NCBI GenBank assembly: GCA_900555615.1
Contig: USMB01000015.1
Span: 1-34,453, forward strand
DNA length: 34,453 bases
Reading direction: 5' to 3'
DNA from: an uncultured Clostridium sp.
GTDB lineage: Bacteria; Bacillota; Clostridia; TANB77; CAG-508
The notes beneath the pieces are model-generated. The model was not told where the DNA came from, did no database searches, and saw only the letters and a list, made by a program, of their open reading frames with translations. Position 1 is the first letter of the stretch, and each line of letters opens with the position of its first letter. The translations under genes and the position numbers were made by a program. Positions 14,215 through 23,004 of this stretch are shown piece after piece.

Positions 14215-14503
14215 AACTTATATAAATGAAACAAATAAAAAGATGATATTACTTATAACAAAATTCGAAAGGAAACATCTAACACCAGGTTAAATTAATT
14301 GATAATTCTTTGATTTTAGTAAACATTTTATGGTGCGATTGTATCGAATAATATCTTTATGAAAAAACGGACAAGTTTTCATAATGTAGGCAAAAACTCC
14401 TCGACAAAATTCTATATTTTTTCCCTGTATATATTGATTAATTTCCAATAAAAGTATATAATAAAATTAGATTAGTTTAGTTTTTTAGAAAGGGATTTTT
14501 AAT
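14215..14503. other. 289-base gap with the right edge of the recombinase module and a promoter
   Basis: No gene is seen on either strand. It holds a weak hairpin TGAAAA/TTTTCA (about 14359-14380), and from 14434 a good promoter: TTGATT, 17 bases, TATAAT (14434-14439, 14457-14462). This serves the membrane-protein cluster. The element edge is presumably here, but I find no convincing end repeat. Confidence 0.5.
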
Positions 14504-15268
14504 ATGGCATATATGGGCAGAGGAGGCTTTTCCTCTTTTGGTGGTGGAGGTCTAGGTGGTGGACTTGGATCAAATGATAATGATAATAATAATGATAATA
14601 GACATAATGGAAGAATGTACTATAGAGGTGGTTTCTTTAGGATGTATTATTACATTCCATTAGATAATACTTATGTTATTTTCCAAATGATTGCAGCTAT
14701 TATAATTTTTACAATTGCAGGTATTACTTTTTTAGCAACATATAAACCATCAGTAGTTGATCCAATAGAAGATACTAAAAGATTATTTATGAATACTTAT
14801 ATAATAACTACTTTGTCTTTAGTAGTTCTTACATTACTTGCAAATTATTTTTCAAAAGATAAAAATGCACTTATAAAAAGACTATTTGTAATTATATCAA
14901 TTTCAATAATAACAATTTTAGTATTTTTTGGAGTAAAAGCAAATATGGATTCAACTTATACAAAGAGTAAATTTGAACAAATATATACACAGAAATATGG
15001 AGAGCAAACTTCTAATACGAAATCTAAATTTGATATAGGTTTGACAGGAATGCAAATGAAAACGGAAAAAGAATACTATGTTGATGAATGTGCTAAAGCA
15101 TATAATATATTTAGTATAAGAATGTATGGAATATTTGGAGTTAATATATTACTTATAATATTGTTAATTTATCAAATATCAAAAGTTTCACAAATTCAAG
15201 ATAAGAGAGATAGATTAAGTAAAGATGATGCAATTTTATTTGATGAAGAAGAAAATGTGAAATTTTAA
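14504..15268 (+). CDS. Four-segment membrane protein with Gly/Asn-rich N-terminus (cluster gene 1)
   Basis: 254 aa. The first 45 residues are low-complexity (GRGGFSSFGGGGLGGGLGS, then a run of Asn/Asp). They are followed by hydrophobic segments at about 58-80, 97-115, 126-146 and 205-225. Between the last two lies a soluble loop (KANMDSTYTKSKFEQIYTQKYGEQTSNTKSKF). The C-terminal tail is charged. Its own promoter and a GAAAGGGAT site precede the ATG. It leads a run of four membrane-protein genes with short gaps. I do not recognise the family. Confidence 0.65.
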   Translation: MAYMGRGGFSSFGGGGLGGGLGSNDNDNNNDNRHNGRMYYRGGFFRMYYYIPLDNTYVIFQMIAAIIIFTIAGITFLATYKPSVVDPIEDTKRLFMNTYIITTLSLVVLTLLANYFSKDKNALIKRLFVIISISIITILVFFGVKANMDSTYTKSKFEQIYTQKYGEQTSNTKSKFDIGLTGMQMKTEKEYYVDECAKAYNIFSIRMYGIFGVNILLIILLIYQISKVSQIQDKRDRLSKDDAILFDEEENVKF

Positions 15269-15292
15269 AGAAATAAATGGGGGATTGCACAA

Positions 15293-15781
15293 ATGAATGA
15301 TAAAGAAAAAAAATTTATCAAAAATGTTAACATTGACAAAGCAAAAAATAAGACAATGGCTTGTATTGGTTTAACTATTATAAGTTTACTAAGTTATGTA
15401 GTACCTCTTATGTTTGGCGACTTTGATTTTGGAATGATTTTCGAAATTTTTACTTTAGTATTTATATTTATGGCAAGACATTATATGTCTGAATATGATG
15501 AAGATCGTTCAAAAAGATTTACAATTTTTGCTATGATACCAATTGGTTGGTTACTTATATATGATTTAATAACAATCTTATCTTATGTTACTGATGTATT
15601 GGATTTTACATTTTTAGGATTAGATTTTGTTTTACAAGAAGGCTTTACAATATTAGATTTATTAATATTATTTGCTATAAATAAAGATTTAAGAAAAGCA
15701 GATAATCCAGAGAAATATAAAGAAAGTACAGATTGGTTTTATGAAAGATTAGATGAAAAAGATAATGAAGGGGGAAAATAA
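15293..15781 (+). CDS. Membrane protein, about four segments (cluster gene 2)
   Basis: 162 aa with hydrophobic stretches at about 24-42, 46-62, 77-100 and 107-130, a basic N-terminal tail and an acidic C-terminal tail (YERLDEKDNEGGK). TGGGGGA precedes the ATG. It starts 24 bases after gene 1 and ends two bases before gene 3, so the genes are surely co-transcribed. No family recognised. Confidence 0.65.
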   Translation: MNDKEKKFIKNVNIDKAKNKTMACIGLTIISLLSYVVPLMFGDFDFGMIFEIFTLVFIFMARHYMSEYDEDRSKRFTIFAMIPIGWLLIYDLITILSYVTDVLDFTFLGLDFVLQEGFTILDLLILFAINKDLRKADNPEKYKESTDWFYERLDEKDNEGGK

Positions 15782-15783
15782 AA

Positions 15784-16312
15784 ATGTTTGAAGATAAACA
15801 TATGTTTAAATTTGTTTGTGCGATGTTAGGGTTTGCATCAATAATTATACCAGGTCCAATAGTTCCAATTATAAGTTTTATAATTGCTATTGCTATGCTT
15901 GTTTATAAAATAAAACAAGCAAAAGAAAGTCCAGAGGGATTTGAATCTCTTATGCTTGATATAATTATTATTGTAATCATTATAGTTATAGATATTGGAT
16001 TCTTTGCAATGAGAATATCTATAGAGAATGAATACAATAAATATAATTATTCATCAAGTAGTTCACAGGAAATGAGTGCTTCTGATTTTGCTGAAAGTGC
16101 AATAGCTGCTTATGGACTTGGACATTTAGCACAATTCTCAGATGAAGGAAATCATTTAGCAGAAATCAAAAGTGGTTTTACATCTTATTTAAAAAATGAA
16201 TTGGGACTAAGTGATGTAACAAGTAAACGGAAACAAAATTACATGTAAAGTTAAATATGATACAATTATTTTCACAGTAACAAAAAATGATATTAAATAC
16301 AGTGTAAAATAA
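15784..16312 (+). pseudogene. Two-segment membrane protein (cluster gene 3), frameshifted near its end
   Basis: As read, the frame ends at 16248 (154 aa) in an unlikely tail (SKRKQNYM). One base fewer near 16222-16225 would continue it to a UAA at 16310 with a convincing strand-rich end (GNKITCKVKYDTIIFTVTKN...). Two N-terminal hydrophobic segments (about 9-40 and 57-77) are followed by a Ser-rich stretch and an extracellular-type domain (SASDFAESAIAAYGLGHLAQFSDEGNHLAEIKSGF). The layout resembles a small anchored protein. Family unknown. It may be an assembly error rather than decay, since the rest is intact. Confidence 0.6.
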
Positions 16313-16340
16313 TATGTTTTACGAAAGAAAAGGGGGATTT

Positions 16341-18152
16341 ATGAATAGAAAAAGAACAAATCGTTTAGTAGCAATTTTTAATATTTTAGCAGTTGCAACA
16401 TTTTATATATTTGTATTTTCTGCTAATTACTTAATGTCTAGTATGATGACTGGTGGAAAATCTGTATATGGTAATTTTGTCCTTGATATTTTTTTAAACA
16501 ATATTCAAATTATAATGCCAATAATAGAAATTGGTGTAGGTGTATTTAATATTATTTGTGCAATACAAAATAGAGAAAACAAAAAAATATGTTTTTGGCA
16601 ATTAGTATTTGGTATTTGCTATTTATATGCTGGTATAGGAATATTAATATCATTTACTAATATAGATGAAGATATTACAGATTGGATTAGTAAAATTATC
16701 TTTAGTATTGTTCCTATCATATTTGCTATTATAAACTTTATAAGAATTAAGAAAAATAGACCTAAAGTAATTCAAGTTATATCTTATGTTGCTGTCATTA
16801 TATTGTCTATACTTCATTTAATAGGTATTATAGGCGAATACTGGAGAATAATTGCTATTGTTATGCAACTAATATATATACATTTTCAGGATAAATATAT
16901 TGAAGAAAGTAAAGCAAGAAAAATTTTAAATATAATATTGTATTATATACTTTATGCTTTATTATCAGTTGGAATATTCTTAGCACTTATATTATCTTTA
17001 TTAACAACAAAAATAAATGATGATAAATGGAAAAATTCTCTATCTGAACTATATAATAATATTTCTACATTAAATGGTGCCACTACAAAAAAATTGTATA
17101 TACCTGTAGAAAAGAATTATAAATTTGGCTTTATTACAGAGAATGGAAACGAAAAAATACCATGTGAATATGATCGTGTTTCTTATTTTAATGAGATAGA
17201 AATTAATGGAAGTAAATACTATGTTGCTCTTGCAAAAAAAGATAACAAATATTATATACTTTCAAAATCTAATAATAATATAGAAATAGATAATTCACTA
17301 ACAAAATATTTAAATAATATAGATGGTTTTATTGGTACACAAATGTTAGAAATTTTTAATAAAGATAAAGATTATAGATTAGCCTATTTACAATCATTTG
17401 AATTTTTCTTCCAAGTATTTACTAGAGGAGAAATGAAATTAAGTCAACAAGTAGTTGAAAAAAATAATTATGGAACTGGTCATGAGGTTGAACTTTCTGA
17501 AAGAAATTCTAAATATACATACAAAACTGCAAATTATTCTATGTTGATAGAGCCTATATATGATGGAACAGAGGAAGAAAATGATTATTATGATAACTAT
17601 AATAGCAATAGTTATTACTACGATAAAAAAGAAGATATGTACCATATTTCATCTTATGAAACTAAGTATAAAGTTACTGTTACAAAACCTAATGAAGAGC
17701 TACAATCTAGTATAGTATATCTACCAGGTATTGATACAGATGATGCTACTATAGAAACTTTTACAGATGGATATATTGAATTTAAAACTGAAGATGAAAA
17801 AAGAATTGGTTGGTATGATAGCAATGGAAATCAAATATCAATTCCTAGCTGTTATGAAATAAAAGATATAAAAAATGGAAAAATTATTTTACAAGTTATT
17901 AATAATGATGATGATGAGAATTATAATGAAAATGAAAAATATGAAATGAATTTTATAGTTATTGATATGTCTGGAAATACATTATTACAAACAACAGCAA
18001 TAGATGTGTATGAAAATATGTATTTAGTAAAAAACAAAAATAAAAATATGGTACTGCTGGATAATGATTTAAATCAAATTTCAAATGAATATGATAAAAT
18101 TATTACCACAATGCAAATGGATATATCTGCTAACTATAGTTCATATTATTAA
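16341..18152 (+). CDS. Multi-span membrane protein with WG-type repeats (cluster gene 4)
   Basis: 603 aa from the ATG at 16341, six bases after AAGGGGG; an upstream ATG at 16314 has no site. Residues 1-240 hold about seven hydrophobic segments. The rest is soluble and carries several WG-like beta repeats (YKFGFITENGNEKIPCEYDRVSYF, RIGWYDSNGNQISIPSCYEI, NMVLLDNDLNQISNEYDKI). A low-complexity Asn/Tyr/Asp stretch lies near 420-435. WG repeats form propeller-like surfaces of unknown partner. A damaged paralogue faces it on the other strand. It ends in a bidirectional terminator. A cell-surface or sensing role is only a guess. Confidence 0.75.
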   Translation: MNRKRTNRLVAIFNILAVATFYIFVFSANYLMSSMMTGGKSVYGNFVLDIFLNNIQIIMPIIEIGVGVFNIICAIQNRENKKICFWQLVFGICYLYAGIGILISFTNIDEDITDWISKIIFSIVPIIFAIINFIRIKKNRPKVIQVISYVAVIILSILHLIGIIGEYWRIIAIVMQLIYIHFQDKYIEESKARKILNIILYYILYALLSVGIFLALILSLLTTKINDDKWKNSLSELYNNISTLNGATTKKLYIPVEKNYKFGFITENGNEKIPCEYDRVSYFNEIEINGSKYYVALAKKDNKYYILSKSNNNIEIDNSLTKYLNNIDGFIGTQMLEIFNKDKDYRLAYLQSFEFFFQVFTRGEMKLSQQVVEKNNYGTGHEVELSERNSKYTYKTANYSMLIEPIYDGTEEENDYYDNYNSNSYYYDKKEDMYHISSYETKYKVTVTKPNEELQSSIVYLPGIDTDDATIETFTDGYIEFKTEDEKRIGWYDSNGNQISIPSCYEIKDIKNGKIILQVINNDDDENYNENEKYEMNFIVIDMSGNTLLQTTAIDVYENMYLVKNKNKNMVLLDNDLNQISNEYDKIITTMQMDISANYSSYY

Positions 18153-18158
18153 AAAATA

Positions 18159-18191
18159 AAATAGTATGTACATTTTAAACACATACTATTT
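18159..18191. terminator. Bidirectional terminator between the convergent WG genes
   Basis: AAATAGTATGT (18159-18169) and ACATACTATTT (18181-18191) are perfect inverted arms. T-rich sequence follows on the plus strand, and the mirror A-run on the other side serves the minus strand. Confidence 0.8.
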
Positions 18192-18196
18192 ATTTT

Positions 18197-19549
18197 TTAC
18201 TTATAATTTTTTTCATATAGCTCTGTATTTAAGTAATCACAATCCACAGAACAAAGTAATTCTAAAAATTCACTATCTGATAATTCGCCATAATAATTTG
18301 CTTTATATCTATTTTCATTCATCCCACTAATACTTTCAAAATTTGTTCCAATTATTTGACAATTATTTATATTTATTAAATCAAATTTAAGATTATCTAC
18401 ATCAATGTTATATGATGTATTATAGTAACTATATCATGTATTGTTCTTAGTAAGATTTGAAACAATTAGAATTCCATCATTAGCTCTACAAGTATCAATA
18501 ATATCATACTCTTTCGTTATTTCTTGTAAATTCTCATCCAAATATACATTCTTTCCATTTCGTTTTTTTACAGCATAACCTTTATCAAGTACAGTTATTT
18601 CTTTATATAAATCTGAAACTTTATTTCCTTGATAATCTATCAAATAAACTCTTGCATCTATGTTTTGATTATTCATATCAGTATAATTTTTTACCGCTAT
18701 ATATTTATCGTTAAAATCTAATATTTGTATTTTTTCATTTATATAATGTGTTTGTCCTTTTAAGTCAATCCATCCAAATTGTTCTTTTTCAAAATTATAT
18801 ATTGGAATATATCCGTTTAAATAAGTATCAATGTAATTGTAATCATATTTAGAATAGTAATTATCTTCGTCATCTTCTTTGTAAATATATAACTTACCAT
18901 CAATACTAATTTTTCTACCATTATATGTTACACTTTCTGTTTTGGTATTATATGATAACTCTAAATCCTTACCCCAATTATTAGAAATTTCAAATGATAA
19001 TATATCTTCATTTGAATTATATCCCCAATCGCTGCTACTATTATATCTTACTTCTTTTTCTGAACCATAATATGAATATCTGCTACTATATTTAGATTCA
19101 TTAAATTTTAAAATTGTGTTTAATGATTTAGCATTATCTCTTAAATAATCTCTTAATCCATATGGAATTGAAGATGCACTTACTTTATAATCTCTTTTTT
19201 TGTTTTTATAACTTGCAATTTGATTGCCGTTACTTGTTATAATTACCAATTCATTGCCATTTGAAACAGCTGCAATATAATATTTATTACTTGTACTAGA
19301 ATCTTCTATTTCCAAAAATTCAGAGCAATCATCATATTTAAAGTCTATTACAGTAGTTCCGTTAGAATTAATATATCCCCATTTGCCATGTTCCTTTACT
19401 TTTATAGGTGCAATATTTGAATTATTTGTTGATTGCATAATAGTTTTCATCATGTTTTTTTCATTATTTGCGTATTTTATTTCAAAATCAGATTTTAAAC
19501 ATAAATATCCTATAGATGAAACAATAAACAATATCGTACTTAATATCAA
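18197..19549 (-). pseudogene. Membrane-anchored WG-repeat protein, minus strand, with internal UGA and damaged 5' end
   Basis: A paralogue of the 16341-18152 protein. A hydrophobic N-terminus (ILSTILFIVSSIGYLCL) is followed by WG repeats (GKWGYINSNGTTVIDFKYDDCSEF, EQFGWIDLKGQTHYI, KNVYLDENLQEITKEYDII). The frame as read stops at UGA (18434-18436), but the same frame stays open for 78 more codons (NCQIIGTNFESISG...CSVDCDYLNTELYEKNYK) to a UAA at 18197. The 5' end has only a TTG; removing one base from an A7 run would extend it upstream (NFYTQNIDIRKKHRILFG) into the dinD promoter region, so the multi-span part is missing. It may be a remnant cut by the dinD segment. Confidence 0.7.
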
Positions 19550-19627
19550 TATTCCAAATAATATTCTATGTTTTTTTCCTTATGTCAATATTTTGGGTAT
19601 AAAAATTTAAAAGATTCGTAAAATTAC

Positions 19628-19656
19628 TTGACTGCAAAACAAATGTTTGATATAAT
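19628..19656 (+). promoter_or_regulatory. dinD promoter with candidate LexA operator
   Basis: TTGACT (19628-19633), a 17-base spacer and TATAAT (19651-19656). Inside the spacer, AAAC-AAAT-GTTT (19637-19648) is a palindrome close to the Gram-positive SOS box GAAC-N4-GTTC, with the outer base of each half changed. Its place between -35 and -10 suits a repressor site. Confidence 0.6.
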
Positions 19657-19686
19657 GGCGCAAAACAAAAATAGGAGTTGGTTTGA

Positions 19687-20523
19687 ATGAATAAATCAGA
19701 AAAGATTAAAGAATATAGCAATAAAAGTTTTGAAGATATCAAACATATGGATGAAAATGGAATTGAATATTGGTATGCTAGAGAGTTGCAACTAGTTTTA
19801 GATTACAAAGAATGGAGAAAATTTGAAAATGTTATAAAGAAAGCTATAGATGCATGCGAAAACAGTGGTATTAGCGCGTTTGAACATTTTGTCGGCGCCG
19901 ACAAAACGATACAAATGCCTAAGGGAGCAACAAAAAGTATAAAAGAATATAAATTAACTCGTTATGCTTGCTATTTAATAGCACAAAATGGAGATTCAAG
20001 AAAAGAAGTTATTGCACTTGCTCAAACATATTTTGTAATACAAACCAGAAAACAAGAGATTAGTGAAAAAGAATATAGTTTATTAACAGAAGATGAAAAA
20101 AGATTTTACCAAAGAAACTTAACAAGAAAAGGAAATTATTCACTTAATCAAGCTGCTAAAAATGCAGGAGTTAAAAACTTTGATAAATTCCATAATTCTG
20201 GATATAAAGGATTATACAATGGAGAAACAGCTGATGATATTGCTAAAAGAAAAGGTTTAAGATATAGAGAAGATATTTTAGACAATATGGGAAGTGAAGA
20301 ACTTGCAGCTAATTTATTCCGTATTACGCAAACTGAATCAAAGTTAAAAAGAGATAATATTTCAACAGAAAAAGAAGCAAATAGGACTCATTATAATATT
20401 GGAAAAAATATTAGAGAAGTAATTGCAAAAAATGGTGGAACTATGCCAGAAGATTTACCAACACCTAAAAAAAGTTTAAAACAATTAGAAAAAGAAAATA
20501 AAAAAATTTTAGTAAAACAATAA
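19687..20523 (+). CDS. dinD: DNA damage-inducible protein D (DinD)
   Basis: 278 aa, the usual DinD length (274 in E. coli). The N-terminal BRO-like half has EYWYARELQLVLDYKEWRKFENVIKKAIDAC, the family hallmark, followed by YKLTRYACYLIAQNGDSRKEVIALAQTYFVIQTRKQE. The C-terminal half contains MGSEELAANLFRITQTESKL. E. coli DinD is SOS-induced and disassembles RecA filaments. AGGAG stands 9 bases before the ATG. It is monocistronic, with its own promoter and terminator. Such genes are often spread by transfer, and its position at the island's right edge fits that. Confidence 0.9.
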   Translation: MNKSEKIKEYSNKSFEDIKHMDENGIEYWYARELQLVLDYKEWRKFENVIKKAIDACENSGISAFEHFVGADKTIQMPKGATKSIKEYKLTRYACYLIAQNGDSRKEVIALAQTYFVIQTRKQEISEKEYSLLTEDEKRFYQRNLTRKGNYSLNQAAKNAGVKNFDKFHNSGYKGLYNGETADDIAKRKGLRYREDILDNMGSEELAANLFRITQTESKLKRDNISTEKEANRTHYNIGKNIREVIAKNGGTMPEDLPTPKKSLKQLEKENKKILVKQ

Positions 20524-20553
20524 AGTGGATGTATATAATAAAACATTCACTTT
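20522..20553 (+). terminator. Intrinsic terminator of dinD
   Basis: AAAGTG-G-ATGT pairs with ACAT-T-CACTTT around a ten-base loop, followed by a T-rich run. The first arm overlaps the dinD stop codon. Confidence 0.75.
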
Positions 20554-20586
20554 ATTGTTATTTTTTATGTGTTATTAAAAAATTAA

Positions 20587-20615
20587 TTGAAAAAGTCATA
20601 TATTTATGATAATAT
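20587..20615 (+). promoter_or_regulatory. Promoter of the rlmD gene
   Basis: TTGAAA (20587-20592), then TAATAT (20610-20615) with a 17-base spacer; an alternative -10, GATAAT, starts at 20608. Confidence 0.5.
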
Positions 20616-20660
20616 ATATGCAGTAAAAAAGCTAAAAACAAAGCTTGAAGGAGAGAAAAA

Positions 20661-22019
20661 ATGAATATTCAAAAAAATCAAGAATATATAGTTGAAATTA
20701 TAGATAATGGATTTGAAGGAGAAGGAATTGCAAAAATAGATGGATTTACAATATTCATTCCAGGGGCAATAAAAGGAGAAAAAGTAAAAATACTAATAGT
20801 AAAAGTATTAAGTTCACATGCATTTGGAAAAATTTTAGAGATACTAGAAAAATCAGAGGCAAGGCAAGATGCAGATTGTGCAACATATAAAAGATGTGGT
20901 GGATGCAATTTGAGACATATAAAATATGAAGAGACATTAAAAATGAAACAAAATGCAGTTCAGAGCTTAGTAAATAAGACTTTAAAAAATAAAATAGAAG
21001 TACAATCAACAATAGGCATGGAAAATCCAATTCATTATAGAAATAAAGCACAATATCCAATTGGAAACAATAAAGATGGAGAGCCTGTAATTGGAGTATT
21101 TGCGGAAAGAACACATGAAGTTATACCAATTGAGAAATGTTTAATACAAAATCCAAAGTCAGAAGAAATCGCTAAATTTGTATTGCAATTTATAAAAGAA
21201 AATCAAATTAGTATTTATAATGAAAAAACTGGTAAGGGATTATTCAGACATATTGTAATTAAAGTTGGAATAAAAACAAATCAATTAATGTGTATATTAG
21301 TTATAAATGGAAAAGAAATTCCAAAAGAAAATGTGTTAGTAGAGGAATTAAAAGAGAAATTTCCTGAAATAAAATCAATTATTAAAAATATTAATATGAA
21401 AAACACGAATGTAATATTAGGACAAGAAAATATTAATTTATATGGAGATGGCTATATTGAGGATATTCTAGGAGAATATAAATTTAAAATTTCGCCATTA
21501 TCATTTTATCAAGTTAATCCTGTACAAGCAGAGAAATTGTATAATTTAGGTGTAGAAATGGCACAAATTTCAAAACAAGATACAGTATTTGATTTATACT
21601 GTGGTATAGGAACAATTACGTTATTTATGTCAAAATATGCTAAAAAAGTATATGGAATTGAAATTGTGAAAGAAGCAGTGGAAGCTGCAAAGGAAAATGC
21701 AAAAAATAATAATGTAGAAAATACAGAATTTTATGCTGGAGATGTAGAAGTAGTTTTAGATGATTTGATTAATAATAAAGGAATTACAGCAGATGTAGTT
21801 ATGTTTGATCCACCAAGAAAAGGATTAGATAAAAACAGTATTAATAATATTTTGAAAATTAAGCCTAAGAAAATAGTTTATATTAGCTGTAATCCAGCTA
21901 CTTTAATTAGAGACTTGGCAATGTTTGAGGAACAGTATGATATTAAAACAATTGTACCGGTTGATATGTTCCCTTTCACAAGTAATGTGGAGTGCTGCTC
22001 AGTGCTACAGCTAAAATAA
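20661..22019 (+). CDS. rlmD: 23S rRNA (uracil-5-)-methyltransferase, RlmD/TrmA family
   Basis: 452 aa. A TRAM domain (about 1-60) is followed by the 4Fe-4S cysteines C73, C79 and C82 (CATYKRCGGC) and a fourth Cys near residue 160 (IEKCLIQNP). The Rossmann methyltransferase half has DLYCGIGTITLF (about 309-320), FDPPRKG and the catalytic Cys in YISCNPATLIRDL (C410). The family uses S-adenosylmethionine to methylate C5 of specific uridines in 23S rRNA. Which sites (U747, U1939 or both) cannot be told. AAGGAGAG precedes the ATG. It is the first chromosomal gene right of the island. Confidence 0.92.
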   Translation: MNIQKNQEYIVEIIDNGFEGEGIAKIDGFTIFIPGAIKGEKVKILIVKVLSSHAFGKILEILEKSEARQDADCATYKRCGGCNLRHIKYEETLKMKQNAVQSLVNKTLKNKIEVQSTIGMENPIHYRNKAQYPIGNNKDGEPVIGVFAERTHEVIPIEKCLIQNPKSEEIAKFVLQFIKENQISIYNEKTGKGLFRHIVIKVGIKTNQLMCILVINGKEIPKENVLVEELKEKFPEIKSIIKNINMKNTNVILGQENINLYGDGYIEDILGEYKFKISPLSFYQVNPVQAEKLYNLGVEMAQISKQDTVFDLYCGIGTITLFMSKYAKKVYGIEIVKEAVEAAKENAKNNNVENTEFYAGDVEVVLDDLINNKGITADVVMFDPPRKGLDKNSINNILKIKPKKIVYISCNPATLIRDLAMFEEQYDIKTIVPVDMFPFTSNVECCSVLQLK

Positions 22020-22065
22020 TTCATCTTGTTAAATTATTTGATGAGAAAGTAGAGGAATAAAAAAT

Positions 22066-22410
22066 ATGAATATTGATGTTAAAAAGGTAAAAATTATTGT
22101 AACTGTCCCTGTTGAGAATGTTGAAGAAGTTAGAAATGCTATATGCAGTGAAGGAGCAGGGATTATAGGAAATTATACATATTGCACGATGAGTACTAAA
22201 TGCATTGGAACTTTTATACCTTCTGGTAGAGCAAATCCATACATTGGAGAAAAGAATAAATTAGAGGTTGTAGAAGAAGAAAAATTAGAAGCAGTATGTG
22301 ATATAGATATAGTTAAAAGAGTATTGAAAAAATTAAGAGAAGTTCATCCGTATGAGGAACCAGGAATAGATATTATTCCGTTAATTAATGAGGAAGATTT
22401 AATTACATAA
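22066..22410 (+). CDS. Stand-alone YqfO/NIF3-type PII-like domain protein
   Basis: 114 aa. It matches the PII/CutA-like insert domain found within some NIF3-family proteins such as YqfO: KIIVTVPVENVEEVRNAICSEGAGIIGNYTYCTMSTKCIGTF, then NPYIGEKNKLEVVEEEKLEAVCD and REVHPYEEPGIDIIPL. The metal-binding NIF3 halves are missing, so this is the free-standing form. Its ligand is unknown. It starts 46 bases after rlmD behind GTAGAGGAA and runs into the HAM1-like gene 14 bases later. Confidence 0.8.
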   Translation: MNIDVKKVKIIVTVPVENVEEVRNAICSEGAGIIGNYTYCTMSTKCIGTFIPSGRANPYIGEKNKLEVVEEEKLEAVCDIDIVKRVLKKLREVHPYEEPGIDIIPLINEEDLIT

Positions 22411-22424
22411 AGGAGGAACTTTAA

Positions 22425-23000
22425 ATGAATGAAATAATATTTGTAACACACAATAAAGGAAAAATAGCAACAGCGAAAAAGCAATTACAAGAAATAGACT
22501 TTAAAGTATTTGAATATGATTTAGAAGAACCAAGAAGTGATGATATAAAATACATATCAAAATATAAAGTTATGGAAGCATACAAATTGGTAAACAAGCC
22601 ATGTATATCATTAGACAGTGGATTTTGGATAGACGAGCTAAATGGATTTCCAAGAGCATTTGTGAATTTTGCATTAGACACAATAGGAATAGAAGGAATA
22701 TTGAAATTGATGGAAGGCAAAGAAAATAGAGCATGTAGATTTACTGAATGTTTATCATATTATGATGGAAAAGAACTTCAGCAATTTATGGGAAGTCATG
22801 AAGGAGTTTTAGCAGAAAAAATCTTAGGAAAAGATTCATCAGAAAAATGGTCAGATCTATGGTATATATACAAACCAGCTGGATATGATAAAACATTAGC
22901 AGAAATGACGGAGAGCGAAAGAAACAACAGAAAAAAATATAAATCAGTTAGTTCAATGGAAGTATTTGCAAAATGGTATAAAGAAAATAACAAGGAGTAA
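22425..23000 (+). CDS. HAM1/RdgB-like non-canonical purine NTP pyrophosphatase (copy 1)
   Basis: 191 aa, the usual length. The N-terminal FVTHNKGKIATAKKQL fits the HAM1 phosphate loop (TxNxxK), and ISLDSGFWIDELNGFPRAFV is the central Asp/substrate region (DSGL..DALNG.PG in RdgB). WYIYKPAGYDKTLAEMTESERNNRKKYKS corresponds to the C-terminal F.P.G...T.AEM...K...SHR motif. The family removes ITP, XTP and dITP. The match is looser than a classic RdgB, so the substrate may differ. AGGAGG precedes the ATG. It is joined to the Nudix gene with a four-base gap. Confidence 0.8.
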   Translation: MNEIIFVTHNKGKIATAKKQLQEIDFKVFEYDLEEPRSDDIKYISKYKVMEAYKLVNKPCISLDSGFWIDELNGFPRAFVNFALDTIGIEGILKLMEGKENRACRFTECLSYYDGKELQQFMGSHEGVLAEKILGKDSSEKWSDLWYIYKPAGYDKTLAEMTESERNNRKKYKSVSSMEVFAKWYKENNKE

Positions 23001-23004
23001 TTAA

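Noticed and set aside
14385..14415. Spo0A box (TTTTGTCGAGG on the minus strand) upstream of the membrane cluster
   Set aside because: It deviates from TGTCGAA, is single, and lies in AT-rich sequence where such matches are frequent.
17439..17645. Minus-strand frame inside the WG-repeat gene
   Set aside because: It is a shadow of the Asn/Tyr/Asp-rich stretch and gives an Ile/Val-rich product with no ribosome site.
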